A DNA stretch of 64,000 nucleotides from Gordonia amarae NBRC 15530 (GTDB lineage Bacteria; Actinomycetota; Actinomycetes; Mycobacteriales; Mycobacteriaceae), in assembly GCF_000241345.1 (NCBI RefSeq), contig NZ_BAED01000052.1, forward strand, positions 1 to 64,000. Direction: 5' to 3'. Every line of letters begins with the position of its first letter. Positions within the stretch are counted from its first letter, which is position 1. Below are positions 26,985-36,283 of the stretch, piece after piece. Under the pieces are notes generated by a model. That model was not told the DNA's origin. It worked only from the letters and a program-made list of their open reading frames with translations, and did not search any database. A program made the position numbers and the translations under genes.

Positions 26985-29813
26985 ATGCGCGCCGCTGAGC
27001 GCGCGGGCCCGGGTTCCGATCCGTTCGATACCGCCGGGCTGCGCGCGGCGATCTGTGAGTCGTGGCAGGTCTCGCCGACCCGGCTCCTCGAGGACTGCGC
27101 CGCCGAGTCCGACCTGGTGTCGGTGGGTTACCGGGACCGGCTGTTCACCGAACTCGCCGCCAACGGCGCCGACGCCGCCGCGGCCGCCGGGGTGCCGGGG
27201 ACCGTCGCCGTCTGGGTGACGGACCGGGAACTGCACATCGCCAATACCGGAGAACCGCTGACGGCGGCCGGGGTGCGGTCGCTGACGGCCCTGAGGGTAT
27301 CGGCAAAGCAGGGGGTATCGGCCGAGCGCACACACGACGGCGGTGAGCATGACGGGGACGAGCATGCCCTGCCGGTGGTCGGGCGCTTCGGGGTCGGGTT
27401 CACCGCCACCGCGACGGTCGCCGACACCGTGGAGATCCGTTCGCTGTCGGGTTCGGTGGTCTTCGATCGTGCCCGCACGTGGGAGCAGGTCACCGCGATC
27501 GGCGCGGACGCCGGACTCACCGTCGCCCGGGCGCCGCTGCTGCGTCTGGCGTGGCCGTCGCGGGAGCGTCCGGCCGACGGCTACGCCACCGAGATCGTGC
27601 TCACCGTGCGGACCGGCATCGACCCCGGCGCGCTGCTCGACCGGATGGTCGCGGACGCACCGGATCTGCTGCTCGAACTGACGGCGCTCGCCGAGATCGA
27701 CATCGCGGGAACATGTTTCGTCATCGACAGGCGACCGCATCCCGAGGAGCCGGAGGTCGAGGTGGCCACGGTGCGGGTGCCCGGCGGGAACGACCGCACC
27801 TGGCTGGTGTCCCGCGGTGGTTCGGCGTCCTGGCTGATCGAGACGGGGCCGGCGCACGAGGTGGTGGTCGCGGCGGGCGACGTGCTGCGGGCACCGACCC
27901 CGACGGACATCGAATTATCCCTGCCCGCGAGGTGTATCACGGACCTGGCGCTGACCCCGGACCGCCGCCGGGTGCATCCCGATGCCGACCTGTCCGGGAT
28001 CGCCGACGGCTACGTCGCACTGATGCGGGCGCTGCCGGCGTCGGGCCGGCCGCTGCTGGTGCCGCGACCGGGGCTGGCGCGCAACGAGATCGATGCCCGG
28101 CTCACGTCGGCGGTGGTGGCCGCGGTGTCGGAGGGCAGGTGGCTGCCCACCGTGGCCGACGGGGACGTGGCGCCCCGGCGGGCGACACTGTTCGCCGACC
28201 TCACCGAACCACTCGCCGAGGCTCTCGGCGACCTGGTGGGTGGCCTTGCCGCCGTGGATATCTCGGTGCCGTACTACCTTCCCGAACTACGCGCGGCGGG
28301 AATCACCGAGATCGGCCTGGCCGATATCGCCGACCGCCTGGCCGGGGTCGACCGCCCGGCCCGGTGGTGGTGGCAGCTCTATGATGCGCTGTCGCCGTTG
28401 GTGTCCGGGCCGCACGAGGCCGAGGCGCTGGGCGCGCTGCCGGTGCCCCGGGCCGACGGCCGGCTCAACTTCGGCGCCCGGGGCCTGCTGCTGCCACAGG
28501 TAGCCGGGATCCGCGCCTCCTGGATCAGCACCCCCGATCCGGGTGCCGTCCATCCGCTGCTGGAACGCCTTGGTGCGCAGGTGATCCCGACCGGCGACCT
28601 GCTGGACCTGCCGGAACTGCGGGCGGCAGTCGCGGCCTGCGCCGACGATCCGGAGGAACCCGGCACCGAGACCCTCGTCGACGAGGTGCTCGGTGTGCTC
28701 ACCGCCGACCCGGATGCCGTTGCCCCCGAATGGCTTGCGACCCTGCCGTTGCCCGATCAGGACGGGGAGTGGGTGTGCGCCGACGAACTGCTGCTGCCCG
28801 GCAGCCCGCTCGCCGGGGTCCTGCACGACGACTCGCCGTTCGGCACCGTCGACCCGGAGTTCGTGGCCGAGCACGGTATCGGGACGTTACGCAGACTCGG
28901 CGCGGGCTGGGGATTCCTGATCGTCACCGACGACCTGCCGGTGGCCGCCGACCACGACCTGCCCGACGAGGACCTCTGGTGGGACGGGCTGCCGGAGCCG
29001 CCGCAGACCCTGCGCGCGGTGCGCGACCTCGACCTCGTCGACCCCGGCCGCTGGCCACAGGCGCTGAGCCTGTTGGCGACCGACGACCGCACGGCGCCGC
29101 TGCTCGCCGACCGCGACGGGTACACGGCGTGGTGGTTGCGTCACCACGCCCGCGTCGACGGACATCGCCTCGGCGATTACCGGTCGCCCGACGACCCGCG
29201 GCTGGCCGGCGTTCTCGACCCCCTCGACCACCCGCACGCGGACCTGCTGGCGCCCGCGCTCGGCGGCGTCGTCGAATCGTCGGCCGACGCGCGACTGCTG
29301 CTCGACCGGCTGGCCGATCCGGAGCGGACGATCGACCCGGGCGTCGCGGTCCGCGCCTACGGGGCGATCCTGGCGGCCTGCGCGTCGGGTGCCTTCGCCG
29401 TCGACGACCTGGACGTGCCCGCGGGTGTCCGCCGGATGGACGGATCGGCGGGTGCGGGGGCCGTCGTGCTCGACCATCCGTGGCTGCTCGGTGTGCTCCC
29501 CGCGCGGCAGGTGGTGCTGTGCGGTCTGCCGGTGGACACCGGCGCCGCGGCGCTGCTCGCCGACATCCTCGACCTCCCGGTGGCCTCGGATCGCCTGCGG
29601 GCCGACGTCGTCGGCGAGGGAGCCGCGGCGACCTGGGACGATGCCGTCGCCGTGGCATTCGCGGCCGACACCGGGCGGGCGCCGGGCCACGGCGAGGTCA
29701 GGGTCCACGACACGCTGCGGGTGCGGCTGCGGGACACCGGTGTCGAGCACATCGTGCGGTGGTGGGTCGACGAGCGCGGCATCACCCACCTGGCGGCGGA
29801 GCCGTCGCGATGA
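26985..29813 (+). CDS. Sacsin-like protein with N-terminal GHKL ATPase domain
   Basis: 942 residues. The ATP site is near the N-terminus: an N-box-like ELAANGADAAAAAG (around residue 55), ANTGEPLTAAGV (G1-like) and VGRFGVGFTATATV (G2). This is the HSP90/sacsin type of GHKL fold. The remaining 750 residues are long and Asp/Leu-rich, with no recognised domain and no membrane segment. Proteins of this type are conserved next to DUF3027 genes in actinobacteria, but their role has not been defined. A chaperone-like ATPase is a guess based on the fold. Confidence 0.75.
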   Translation: MRAAERAGPGSDPFDTAGLRAAICESWQVSPTRLLEDCAAESDLVSVGYRDRLFTELAANGADAAAAAGVPGTVAVWVTDRELHIANTGEPLTAAGVRSLTALRVSAKQGVSAERTHDGGEHDGDEHALPVVGRFGVGFTATATVADTVEIRSLSGSVVFDRARTWEQVTAIGADAGLTVARAPLLRLAWPSRERPADGYATEIVLTVRTGIDPGALLDRMVADAPDLLLELTALAEIDIAGTCFVIDRRPHPEEPEVEVATVRVPGGNDRTWLVSRGGSASWLIETGPAHEVVVAAGDVLRAPTPTDIELSLPARCITDLALTPDRRRVHPDADLSGIADGYVALMRALPASGRPLLVPRPGLARNEIDARLTSAVVAAVSEGRWLPTVADGDVAPRRATLFADLTEPLAEALGDLVGGLAAVDISVPYYLPELRAAGITEIGLADIADRLAGVDRPARWWWQLYDALSPLVSGPHEAEALGALPVPRADGRLNFGARGLLLPQVAGIRASWISTPDPGAVHPLLERLGAQVIPTGDLLDLPELRAAVAACADDPEEPGTETLVDEVLGVLTADPDAVAPEWLATLPLPDQDGEWVCADELLLPGSPLAGVLHDDSPFGTVDPEFVAEHGIGTLRRLGAGWGFLIVTDDLPVAADHDLPDEDLWWDGLPEPPQTLRAVRDLDLVDPGRWPQALSLLATDDRTAPLLADRDGYTAWWLRHHARVDGHRLGDYRSPDDPRLAGVLDPLDHPHADLLAPALGGVVESSADARLLLDRLADPERTIDPGVAVRAYGAILAACASGAFAVDDLDVPAGVRRMDGSAGAGAVVLDHPWLLGVLPARQVVLCGLPVDTGAAALLADILDLPVASDRLRADVVGEGAAATWDDAVAVAFAADTGRAPGHGEVRVHDTLRVRLRDTGVEHIVRWWVDERGITHLAAEPSR

Positions 29814-30403
29814 CGTCGATGACGATCGACCGGGAGATCACCGACTGGGTGGTCGAGCGGCGCACAGGCTTCGGTGACGCCGTCGTCCCGGTGATCAGCC
29901 ACCTCGGATCGACGCTCGTACTCACCGCGGTGGCCGTCGCCGTCACCGTGTTCGTGCTCCTGCGGGGCCGGCGTGCCGACGCGGTGATGATGGGTGCCGG
30001 CGCGCTGACCGGGCTGGGCCTGATGATCGGTCTCAAGCACTTCTTCGGCAGACAACGCCCGCCGGACGTCACCAAGCTGGTCGCCATCGACAGCTTCTCG
30101 TTCCCGTCGGGACATTCGATGATGAGCGCCGTCGTCTACGGGCTGGCCGCATTCGCCCTGGTCCCGGCGTCGGCATGGCTGCGTGCGCATCGCGGCGCGC
30201 TATGGCTGGTTCCGGTGCTGGTGGCGGTCATCGGCGCCACCCGCGTCTATCTGGGCGTGCACTGGGCCACCGATGTGATCGCCGGCTGGATGCTGGGCGC
30301 CCTGTGGGTGCTGGTGTGCGTGCTCGCCGCCCGGTTCTGGTCCGCCCGCCACGACCGGGCCGGCACCGGTCTGGCGCCGCCAGGTCAGTCCAGCCCGAGC
30401 TGA
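29810..30403 (+). CDS. PAP2-family membrane phosphatase
   Basis: 197 residues with about five membrane helices. The three phosphatase motifs are intact: KHFFGRQRPPD (KxxxxxxRP), SFPSGHSMMS (PSGH), and TRVYLGVHWATD (SRxxxxxHxxxD with Thr in the first position). It acts on lipid phosphates, such as phosphatidic acid or undecaprenyl pyrophosphate, at the outer face of the membrane. The ATG overlaps the stop of the sacsin-like gene (ATGA). Its 3' end overlaps the convergent DUF2530 gene by 19 bp. Confidence 0.9.
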   Translation: MTSMTIDREITDWVVERRTGFGDAVVPVISHLGSTLVLTAVAVAVTVFVLLRGRRADAVMMGAGALTGLGLMIGLKHFFGRQRPPDVTKLVAIDSFSFPSGHSMMSAVVYGLAAFALVPASAWLRAHRGALWLVPVLVAVIGATRVYLGVHWATDVIAGWMLGALWVLVCVLAARFWSARHDRAGTGLAPPGQSSPS

Positions 30404-30642
30404 GCGCCCTTGGCGCCCCGGCGGACCGCGCCACGCTGCACCATCACGATCACGGTGCCGAGCACCCCGACGGCCAGGCCCACCCAGCAGACGGTGAGCG
30501 CGCGGTCGGGTCCCACCCCGGTGACGGCCACGACGACGGTCGCCACGAGCCAGGCCACCATGCCCACCACGATCACCGGGCCGGGTGCGCGCACCGCGGC
30601 GGGCAGTTCCGGAATCTCGGGGGACTTGGATGCATCGGCCAT
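30385..30642 (-). CDS. DUF2530 family small membrane protein (Rv0879c-like)
   Basis: 85 residues from ATG 30642 with two membrane helices (about 18-40 and 48-68). It occupies the Rv0879c position, divergent from the purine permease gene by 22 bp. The 3' end overlaps the PAP2 gene. Function unknown. Confidence 0.78.
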   Translation of the reverse strand: MADASKSPEIPELPAAVRAPGPVIVVGMVAWLVATVVVAVTGVGPDRALTVCWVGLAVGVLGTVIVMVQRGAVRRGAKGAQLGLD

Positions 30643-30664
30643 GCGATCAGGGTAGCTTTCCCCT

Positions 30665-32137
30665 GTGGCTGACTCGTCTGCGCTCGACGCCCCGACACCG
30701 GGTGGGTCCGGTACCGGAGCTCTCAACAGGTTCTTCAAGATCAGTGAACGGGGATCGACGCTGAGCCGCGAGGTTCGCGGCGGCCTCGTCACCTTCTTCA
30801 CGATGGCCTACATCGTGGTGCTCAACCCGATCATCCTCGGCGGCGAACACAACACCGACGCCAACGGGCACTTCCTGCAACTCGATCAGGTCGCGGCGGT
30901 CACCGCCCTGGTCGCGGGCGTCATGTCGATCATCTTCGGTATCGTCGCCAACTATCCGTTCGCGCTGGCCGCCGGCCTCGGCATCAACAGTCTGCTCGCG
31001 GTGACCATCGCCCCGCAGATGTCGTGGCCTGCCGCGATGGGCCTGGTGGTGATCGACGGCATCATCATCGTGGTGCTGGCCGCCACCGGCTTCCGCACCG
31101 CCGTGTTCAACGCCGTGCCAACCGAACTCAAGGCCGCGATCGCGGCGGGCATCGGCTGCTTCATCGCTTTCGTCGGCCTCGTCGACTCCGGATTCGTGCA
31201 CCGCGTCCCCGACGCCGCCAACACGACGGTGCCCGTGCAACTGGGCACCGAGGGCAATTCCATCTCCACCGTGCCGACACTGATCTTCGTCATCGGAGTA
31301 CTGCTGATGGCGGTCCTGGTGGTATGGAAGGTTCCCGGCGGGCTGCTGCTGGGCATCGCCATCATGACCGTGGTGTCGATCATCGTCGAGTCCGTCATGG
31401 GACTCGGATCGGGTGCGACGGGCAAGGGCGGGTGGAGCCTGTCGGTACCCGACATCCCCGACGGCGTCGGCGGGCTGCCCGACCTGAGCCTGGTGGGCGA
31501 CGTCGACCTGTTCGGCGCGTTCAGCCAGATCTCGGTGTTCGCCGCCTGCGCGCTGGTGTTCGCTCTCGTACTGTCCAATTTCTTCGACGCGATGGGCACG
31601 ATGACCGGACTCGGCCAGGAGGCGGGTCTGGCCGACAAGGACGGTGCCCTGCCGGGCATCGGCCGGGCACTGATCGTCGAGGGTTCGGGCGCGGTGGTCG
31701 GCGGTGCCGCGTCGGCCTCGTCCAACACGGTGTTCGTCGAGTCGGCCTCCGGTATCGCCGAGGGTGCGCGCACCGGTCTGGCCAATGTGGTCACCGGCGG
31801 GCTGTTCCTCGTGGCGATGTTCTTGACGCCGCTTTACAGCATCATTCCGCTCGAGGCGGTGGCGCCTTCGCTGGTTGTCGTGGGCGGCATGATGATTTCT
31901 CAGGTGCGCAATATCGACTTCACCCGATTCGACGTCGCATTGCCGTCTTTCCTGACCATCGTGACGATGCCGTTCACGTATTCGATCGCCAACGGAATCG
32001 GCGTCGGGTTCATCAGCTGGGTGGTCCTGGCTGCCGCGTCGGGTAAGGCGAAAACGGTGCATCCGCTGCTCTGGCTGGTGGCCGCGGTGTTCGTGCTTTA
32101 CTTTGCCCGAGAACCCATCTCAAACCTGTTCGATTAG
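30665..32137 (+). CDS. NCS2-family purine permease (AzgA-like)
   Basis: 490 residues with 12-14 hydrophobic segments. The conserved signature VTFFTMAYIVVLNPIIL near the N-terminus and the GASASSNTVFVESASG region match the AzgA/hypoxanthine-guanine branch of NCS2 permeases. The likely substrates are adenine, guanine or hypoxanthine, moved by proton symport. The GTG at 30665 is 22 bp from the divergent DUF2530 start. No riboswitch is seen between them. Confidence 0.86.
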   Translation: MADSSALDAPTPGGSGTGALNRFFKISERGSTLSREVRGGLVTFFTMAYIVVLNPIILGGEHNTDANGHFLQLDQVAAVTALVAGVMSIIFGIVANYPFALAAGLGINSLLAVTIAPQMSWPAAMGLVVIDGIIIVVLAATGFRTAVFNAVPTELKAAIAAGIGCFIAFVGLVDSGFVHRVPDAANTTVPVQLGTEGNSISTVPTLIFVIGVLLMAVLVVWKVPGGLLLGIAIMTVVSIIVESVMGLGSGATGKGGWSLSVPDIPDGVGGLPDLSLVGDVDLFGAFSQISVFAACALVFALVLSNFFDAMGTMTGLGQEAGLADKDGALPGIGRALIVEGSGAVVGGAASASSNTVFVESASGIAEGARTGLANVVTGGLFLVAMFLTPLYSIIPLEAVAPSLVVVGGMMISQVRNIDFTRFDVALPSFLTIVTMPFTYSIANGIGVGFISWVVLAAASGKAKTVHPLLWLVAAVFVLYFAREPISNLFD

Positions 32138-32235
32138 CAAGCGACCACACGGGCTACATGACCGGGGCGTGTCGTGGGCACTTGGTCCCCTCTATGGGCT
32201 AAAAACGGCTCTGGGTAGATTCTTTGATACGTTGC

Positions 32236-32250
32236 ATCGACGTTGTCGAT
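32236..32250. promoter_or_regulatory. Perfect dyad ahead of marR (candidate autoregulatory operator)
   Basis: ATCGAC-GTT-GTCGAT is a perfect inverted repeat ending 13 bp before the GTG start of the MarR gene. It is followed by TAGTCT, a possible -10 element that would make the mRNA leaderless. MarR regulators commonly bind such dyads in their own promoters. Confidence 0.5.
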
Positions 32251-32263
32251 TAGTCTGTTCATC

Positions 32264-32776
32264 GTGAACGAGAATTACGACGCCGACCGGTTGCCGGGCG
32301 ACTTGTCTCTGGTTGTTGTCCGGTTGGCTCGTCGCCTGCGGGGCCGCCGGGGAACCAAGTCCGTCTCCCTGACTCAATTGTCGGCGCTGAACACCCTGCA
32401 CCACGAGGGGCCGATGACGCCGGGCGCACTCGCGATGGCCGAGCGGGTCCAGCCGCCGTCGATGACCCGGGTGATCGCCTCCCTGGCCGAGCTGGGCATG
32501 GTCCGGCGCGATCCGCACCCCACCGACGGCCGGCAGGCGATCGTGTCGCTGGCTGAGCGCGGGGTCAACGCGATCGCCGAGGAACTCGCCGCCCGTGAGG
32601 AATGGCTCAGCCGCCGGCTGGCCGAACTGAGCCCGGACGAGCGTGAGACGCTGCAGCGGGTGGTCGGCATCATGGACAAGATCATCCGCAGCGCCGACGA
32701 CGTCGATGCGATCGCGCCCCGCGCGTCGATGGGCACCGTCCCGCCGCCGCCGGCCGTCATCGTCCCGGTCGCCTGA
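32264..32776 (+). CDS. MarR family transcriptional regulator (Rv0880-like)
   Basis: 170 residues. The winged-helix core has VSLTQLSALNTLHHEGPMTPGALA, then the recognition helix VQPPSMTRVIASLAELG and the wing DPTDGRQAIVSLAERG-like segment. It matches Rv0880 of M. tuberculosis but is about 25 residues longer at the C-terminus. I chose the GTG at 32264, since an earlier TTG would add seven residues without support. The 5' region has a perfect dyad that may be its own operator. It is flanked by a purine permease and an Eis-like gene; which of them it controls is not shown. Confidence 0.9.
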   Translation: MNENYDADRLPGDLSLVVVRLARRLRGRRGTKSVSLTQLSALNTLHHEGPMTPGALAMAERVQPPSMTRVIASLAELGMVRRDPHPTDGRQAIVSLAERGVNAIAEELAAREEWLSRRLAELSPDERETLQRVVGIMDKIIRSADDVDAIAPRASMGTVPPPPAVIVPVA

Positions 32777-32813
32777 TCCCCGGTTGTTACTGACCGGCCG
32801 GCAGCCCGGCCGG

Positions 32814-34070
32814 TCAGAAATACGTTCCGGCGAACGGCGCCCGGTCGGTCGCCAACGCTCGATCGAGTGCCGCGGTGATGTCCGGTCCCGCCGTCCACAG
32901 CCTCCCGGCCGCCGCCATCACCGACGGTGTGAAGGCGCCCAGGTAGAGCGAGCCCAGGACCGATATATCCATGCGCACAACAGGTTCAGCTGTCGATTCG
33001 GACACCTGGGCGGTGCCGCCGGTCACCTGCAGCCGGAACGTGCCGCCATGGCCCCGGAACCGGTCCTCGACCTCGATCACCACGTCGAGGTCGCCCCGGT
33101 AGCCGCGCATCTCCAGCGCCGCCGGGACGTCCAGGATCCGCAGCCACAGCTTGTCGTTGCGGGCGGTCGTCCGCACCGACCGCACGTCGGTCACCGACAG
33201 CGGCAGCGGGTCGTCGGTGGGGACGTCCACGGTCAGAGCGGTCACCAGGTCGAGGTTGAGCAGGACCCGCCACAGCTCACGATGCGCCTCGTCGGTGGTC
33301 GCGAAGAACTCGACGACCTCGGCGCGGGCGGTATGGGTGCCGGTGTCCTCGGTGGTCCGGTAGTGCGCGTAGCCGTCCCGGTGCAGCAGATAATGCCCGC
33401 CCGGCTGCGCCTGCGACGGTTCGGCGTTGTCGTCAGGCACGATGGTCCGCCAGCGGAACTCGTCCCGGTGCACCGCGCCCGGCCGCGTCCGAGTCCACCG
33501 ATCATGCAGTGCAGGAAGAACTTTCGCCAAGTCAGCCGGATCGGCGAACACCACCGGCGCGGTGCCGGACCTGTCCTGCTCCGCCCGCAGATGCGCCTTG
33601 TCGAGGTTGATCGTGTACCTGTCGGCGAGGACGGCCGGGCCGAAGCCGTAGCGCTCGTAGATCGTCGCCTCCGTCGCGGTCAGGATCGCGAACGGATAAT
33701 CCTCCGCCTCCCACTGATCGAACAACTCGCTGATCATCGCCCGCAGCAGGCCCCGGCGCCGATGCGTCGCAGCCACCGACACCCACGTCAGGCCCGCGGC
33801 CCGGGCGACGGGCGCCGGGGCCGGTGCGGGAGGGCCCGGCACCGTGAGTCGCATGCGGAAGAACGCCGCCACCCCGGCCAGCGACTGCCCGGCCGTGATC
33901 TCCGGGTCACGCACCACCACCACATCGCCGAACATGGCGCGGGCCCTGGCCTGCTCGGCCTCCGACAGCGGTCCCTGCTGCAGGAACGCGCGGGCGTCGT
34001 TGACGAAGATGTCCGGCCAGTCGTCGTCGCCGGCACGGCGGAGTTCGAAAGGGAATGCTGGGGTGCTCAC
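32814..34070 (-). CDS. Eis-like GNAT N-acetyltransferase
   Basis: 418 residues, the size of the Eis family. It has a tandem GNAT fold with VSVAATHRRRGLLRAM (acetyl-CoA pyrophosphate loop), YERYGFG with the catalytic tyrosine, and a C-terminal SCP2-like domain. The chain ends in AGTYF with the terminal Phe carboxylate used as catalytic base. Eis enzymes acetylate aminoglycosides and host proteins. The GTG at 34070 has a plausible start MSTPAFPFEL. The substrate of this copy is not known. It lies between MarR and the methyltransferase on the opposite strand. Confidence 0.88.
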   Translation of the reverse strand: MSTPAFPFELRRAGDDDWPDIFVNDARAFLQQGPLSEAEQARARAMFGDVVVVRDPEITAGQSLAGVAAFFRMRLTVPGPPAPAPAPVARAAGLTWVSVAATHRRRGLLRAMISELFDQWEAEDYPFAILTATEATIYERYGFGPAVLADRYTINLDKAHLRAEQDRSGTAPVVFADPADLAKVLPALHDRWTRTRPGAVHRDEFRWRTIVPDDNAEPSQAQPGGHYLLHRDGYAHYRTTEDTGTHTARAEVVEFFATTDEAHRELWRVLLNLDLVTALTVDVPTDDPLPLSVTDVRSVRTTARNDKLWLRILDVPAALEMRGYRGDLDVVIEVEDRFRGHGGTFRLQVTGGTAQVSESTAEPVVRMDISVLGSLYLGAFTPSVMAAAGRLWTAGPDITAALDRALATDRAPFAGTYF

Positions 34071-34118
34071 CGCTCCACGTTGTCACAGCCTGTCAAGTCG
34101 TTTGGCACACTTGAGCAT

Positions 34119-35051
34119 GTGTCGACCCCAGAAATCGTTCCCGAGGTGACCGACTCCGAGTCCGTTCTCGATCGGCAGCCGGTCCCAACGGGGCTGTCGG
34201 TGACCGTCATCGACATCGACGACCCCGACGACCTGCGCGTCGATGACTTCCGCGACCTCAACTCGGTCGACCGCAGGCCGGACCTGCCCGCCCTGCCCGG
34301 CGGCCGGGTCGGCAAGGGCCTGGTGATCGCCGAAGGAGTACTCGTCGCCCAGCGGATGATCGCCTCCCGGTTCGCCCCGCACGCCTTCCTCGGTGTCGAC
34401 AAGCGGCTGCACGAGCTGTCGGCGGACCTGCGGGACCCGTCGCTCGCGGGGGTGCCGTTCTACCGGGCGAGTGCCGACGTGATGGCGCGGGTCGTCGGTT
34501 TTCACCTCAACCGCGGGGTGCTCGCCGTGGCCCGCAGGCCGCAGGCACTCGATGTGGCCGATGCGCTGGCCGGCGCACGGACCGTCGCCGTCCTCGAAGG
34601 CGTCAACGACCACGAGAACATCGGCAGCATCTTCCGCAATGCCGCCGGGCTCGGCGTCGACGCGGTGCTCTTCGGCGCCGGGTGTGCCGACCCGCTGTAC
34701 CGGCGCTGCGTCCGGGTGTCGATGGGCCATGCGCTGCTCGTGCCGTTCGCGGGCGTCGCCGACTGGCCAGGAGGGCTGGACATCCTGCACGACAACGGTT
34801 TTCAGACCGTGTCGCTGACACCCGAGCCATCCTCCCCCGCACTCGCGGAAGCGCTGATCGACCCGGCGACCGGGGCGCCGCGAGACAAGGTCGCGTTCCT
34901 GGTGGGCGCCGAGGGGCCCGGACTGACGCGGGCCGCGATGCGCGCCAGCCACGTCCGCGCCCGCATCCCCATGTCCCGTGGCACCGACTCCCTCAACGTG
35001 GCCACCGCCGCCGCCATCGCCTTCTACGAACGGGTCAGGGCCGGTCAATGA
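34119..35051 (+). CDS. TrmH/SpoU-family RNA 2'-O-methyltransferase (Rv0881-like)
   Basis: 310 residues. The SPOUT motifs are present: EGVNDHENIGSIFRNAAG (motif 1), LVGAEGPGL (motif 2) and RIPMSRGTDSLNVATAAA (motif 3). It transfers methyl from SAM to a ribose 2'-OH in rRNA or tRNA. The GTG at 34119 gives an N-terminal extension of about 45 residues before the substrate-binding domain; Rv0881 is similar. It overlaps the next gene by ATGA. Confidence 0.9.
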   Translation: MSTPEIVPEVTDSESVLDRQPVPTGLSVTVIDIDDPDDLRVDDFRDLNSVDRRPDLPALPGGRVGKGLVIAEGVLVAQRMIASRFAPHAFLGVDKRLHELSADLRDPSLAGVPFYRASADVMARVVGFHLNRGVLAVARRPQALDVADALAGARTVAVLEGVNDHENIGSIFRNAAGLGVDAVLFGAGCADPLYRRCVRVSMGHALLVPFAGVADWPGGLDILHDNGFQTVSLTPEPSSPALAEALIDPATGAPRDKVAFLVGAEGPGLTRAAMRASHVRARIPMSRGTDSLNVATAAAIAFYERVRAGQ

Positions 35052-35350
35052 GCTGGGCCGACGACGACGGGCACGTGGCGGGCGAGCCGACACCGTGGGC
35101 GCTCGGCCTGATCGTCACCACCGTGCTGGCCGTGTTCAACGCCGGCCTGCTGGTGGGGATCAACGAACTGATCGGCGACATCCGCTGGTGGTTCGGCTGG
35201 CTCGCGATGGCCATCGTCGCCGTCGGTATCGCCTGGACGCTGTGGGACCTGCGGATGCGTCCGGTGTGGCGCTGGCTGGTCGCCGGCAGCTACATCGGCC
35301 TGCTCGCAGGCCTGGGATCAGGCATCGTCCTGACGTTCATCCCGCATTAA
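35048..35350 (+). CDS. DUF2537 family membrane protein (Rv0882-like)
   Basis: 100 residues with three hydrophobic segments (about 19-41, 47-66 and 74-97), starting MSWADDDGHV. Its ATG overlaps the methyltransferase stop. It matches Rv0882 (94 residues) in size and position. Function unknown; coupled translation with the RNA methyltransferase is the only hint. Confidence 0.8.
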   Translation: MSWADDDGHVAGEPTPWALGLIVTTVLAVFNAGLLVGINELIGDIRWWFGWLAMAIVAVGIAWTLWDLRMRPVWRWLVAGSYIGLLAGLGSGIVLTFIPH

Positions 35351-35354
35351 TATG

Positions 35355-35475
35355 CGCCGGGCCTCGGTTTGTGGGCCCTTGACCCCCGTTCTTCCTCCGT
35401 CGTTCGCGCGGGCTCCTTCGTCGCCCGGCTCACTCCGTCGTCCAGAACGGGGCGGGCCCACAAACCGAACCCGGC
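35355..35475. repeat. Palindromic repeat between convergent genes
   Basis: CGGTTTGTGGGCCC (35365-35378) pairs perfectly with GGGCCCACAAACCG (35454-35467). An inner arm CCCCGTTCT (35384-35392) pairs with AGAACGGGG (35444-35452). The outer bases extend the pairing to GCCGGG/CCCGGC. The 51-bp loop repeats TCCTTCGTCGCCCGG-like segments. The element could terminate both convergent genes. Its size and internal repeats also suggest a member of a dispersed palindromic family. Confidence 0.75.
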
Positions 35476-35479
35476 TGGG

Positions 35480-36280
35480 CTAGACGCCGAAGTACTGACC
35501 GAAGCGTTTGCGGAAACGGCCCTTGGGCTTGCCGGGATCCTGCGACCCCGGCGCGCCGGCAGGTGTCACCGGCACCGGCGTCTGGAACGGCGCGGGCACG
35601 GTGGTGATGAGGTCGTCCTCGGTCGGGACGTACCCGGCGGGGCGGACCCGGAAACCGGTGACCGGGATGGTCGCCGGATCGGTGTCGGTGTCGGCGAGCG
35701 GATGGGTGAACCGGAAACCGAGCCAGTCGCGGTTGGCCTGTTCGGCGAGTTCCTGCGGATGGAACGGCAGCGCCATCAGCTCCGGCTGGGTGCCGGGCGC
35801 GTAGTAGATGGGATGCTCGCCCGCCCAGAACGGCCGCTCGAACACGAACGGAAGACCTTCGTCCTCGTGGATGTCCACCGGGTCGGCCGAGAACGACCGG
35901 CGCAGCGTGCCCGCCTCCCACCGGGCGAAGGCGCCCAGCGCGGTTTCGGGATCGGTGTGCAGCAGTGTCACCACGTGACTGTTGCGCACGGCCGAGATCG
36001 TCTTGGTGAGCGTCGACGGCCGTGCGGTGGTGAACAGTGAACACACCACCACGGCCAGGCCGCCGTACGAGCCGGCGTACACGACCGAGTCGGGATCCGA
36101 TTCGGACATCGCCGCCGCGGTCGCGAGGTCGGTCTCGATGGCGGGTACCAGCACCTTGTCGCCGTAGATCGACTGGATGAGCCTGCCGGCGTCGTCGGAG
36201 CTGTTGATCAGTCCCTCGCGGATGCGGACCGTGGCATCCGGTGTGTCGATGAACCAGACGGCTGTGGCACGGGCTGACAC
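35480..36280 (-). CDS. Conserved hypothetical protein (possible DUF6928 family)
   Basis: 266 residues, soluble, no signal peptide. The N-terminal 90 residues look like an alpha/beta fold (TAVWFIDTPDATVRIREGL, AVVVCSLFTTARPSTLTKTI). The C-terminus is Pro-rich then basic (GKPKGRFRKRFGQYFGV). It resembles the DUF6928 proteins of mycolic-acid bacteria, but I am not certain of that family. The GTG start is 3 bp after the sepH stop, so the two are co-transcribed. Function unknown. Confidence 0.6.
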   Translation of the reverse strand: MSARATAVWFIDTPDATVRIREGLINSSDDAGRLIQSIYGDKVLVPAIETDLATAAAMSESDPDSVVYAGSYGGLAVVVCSLFTTARPSTLTKTISAVRNSHVVTLLHTDPETALGAFARWEAGTLRRSFSADPVDIHEDEGLPFVFERPFWAGEHPIYYAPGTQPELMALPFHPQELAEQANRDWLGFRFTHPLADTDTDPATIPVTGFRVRPAGYVPTEDDLITTVPAPFQTPVPVTPAGAPGSQDPGKPKGRFRKRFGQYFGV

Positions 36281-36283
36281 GGC

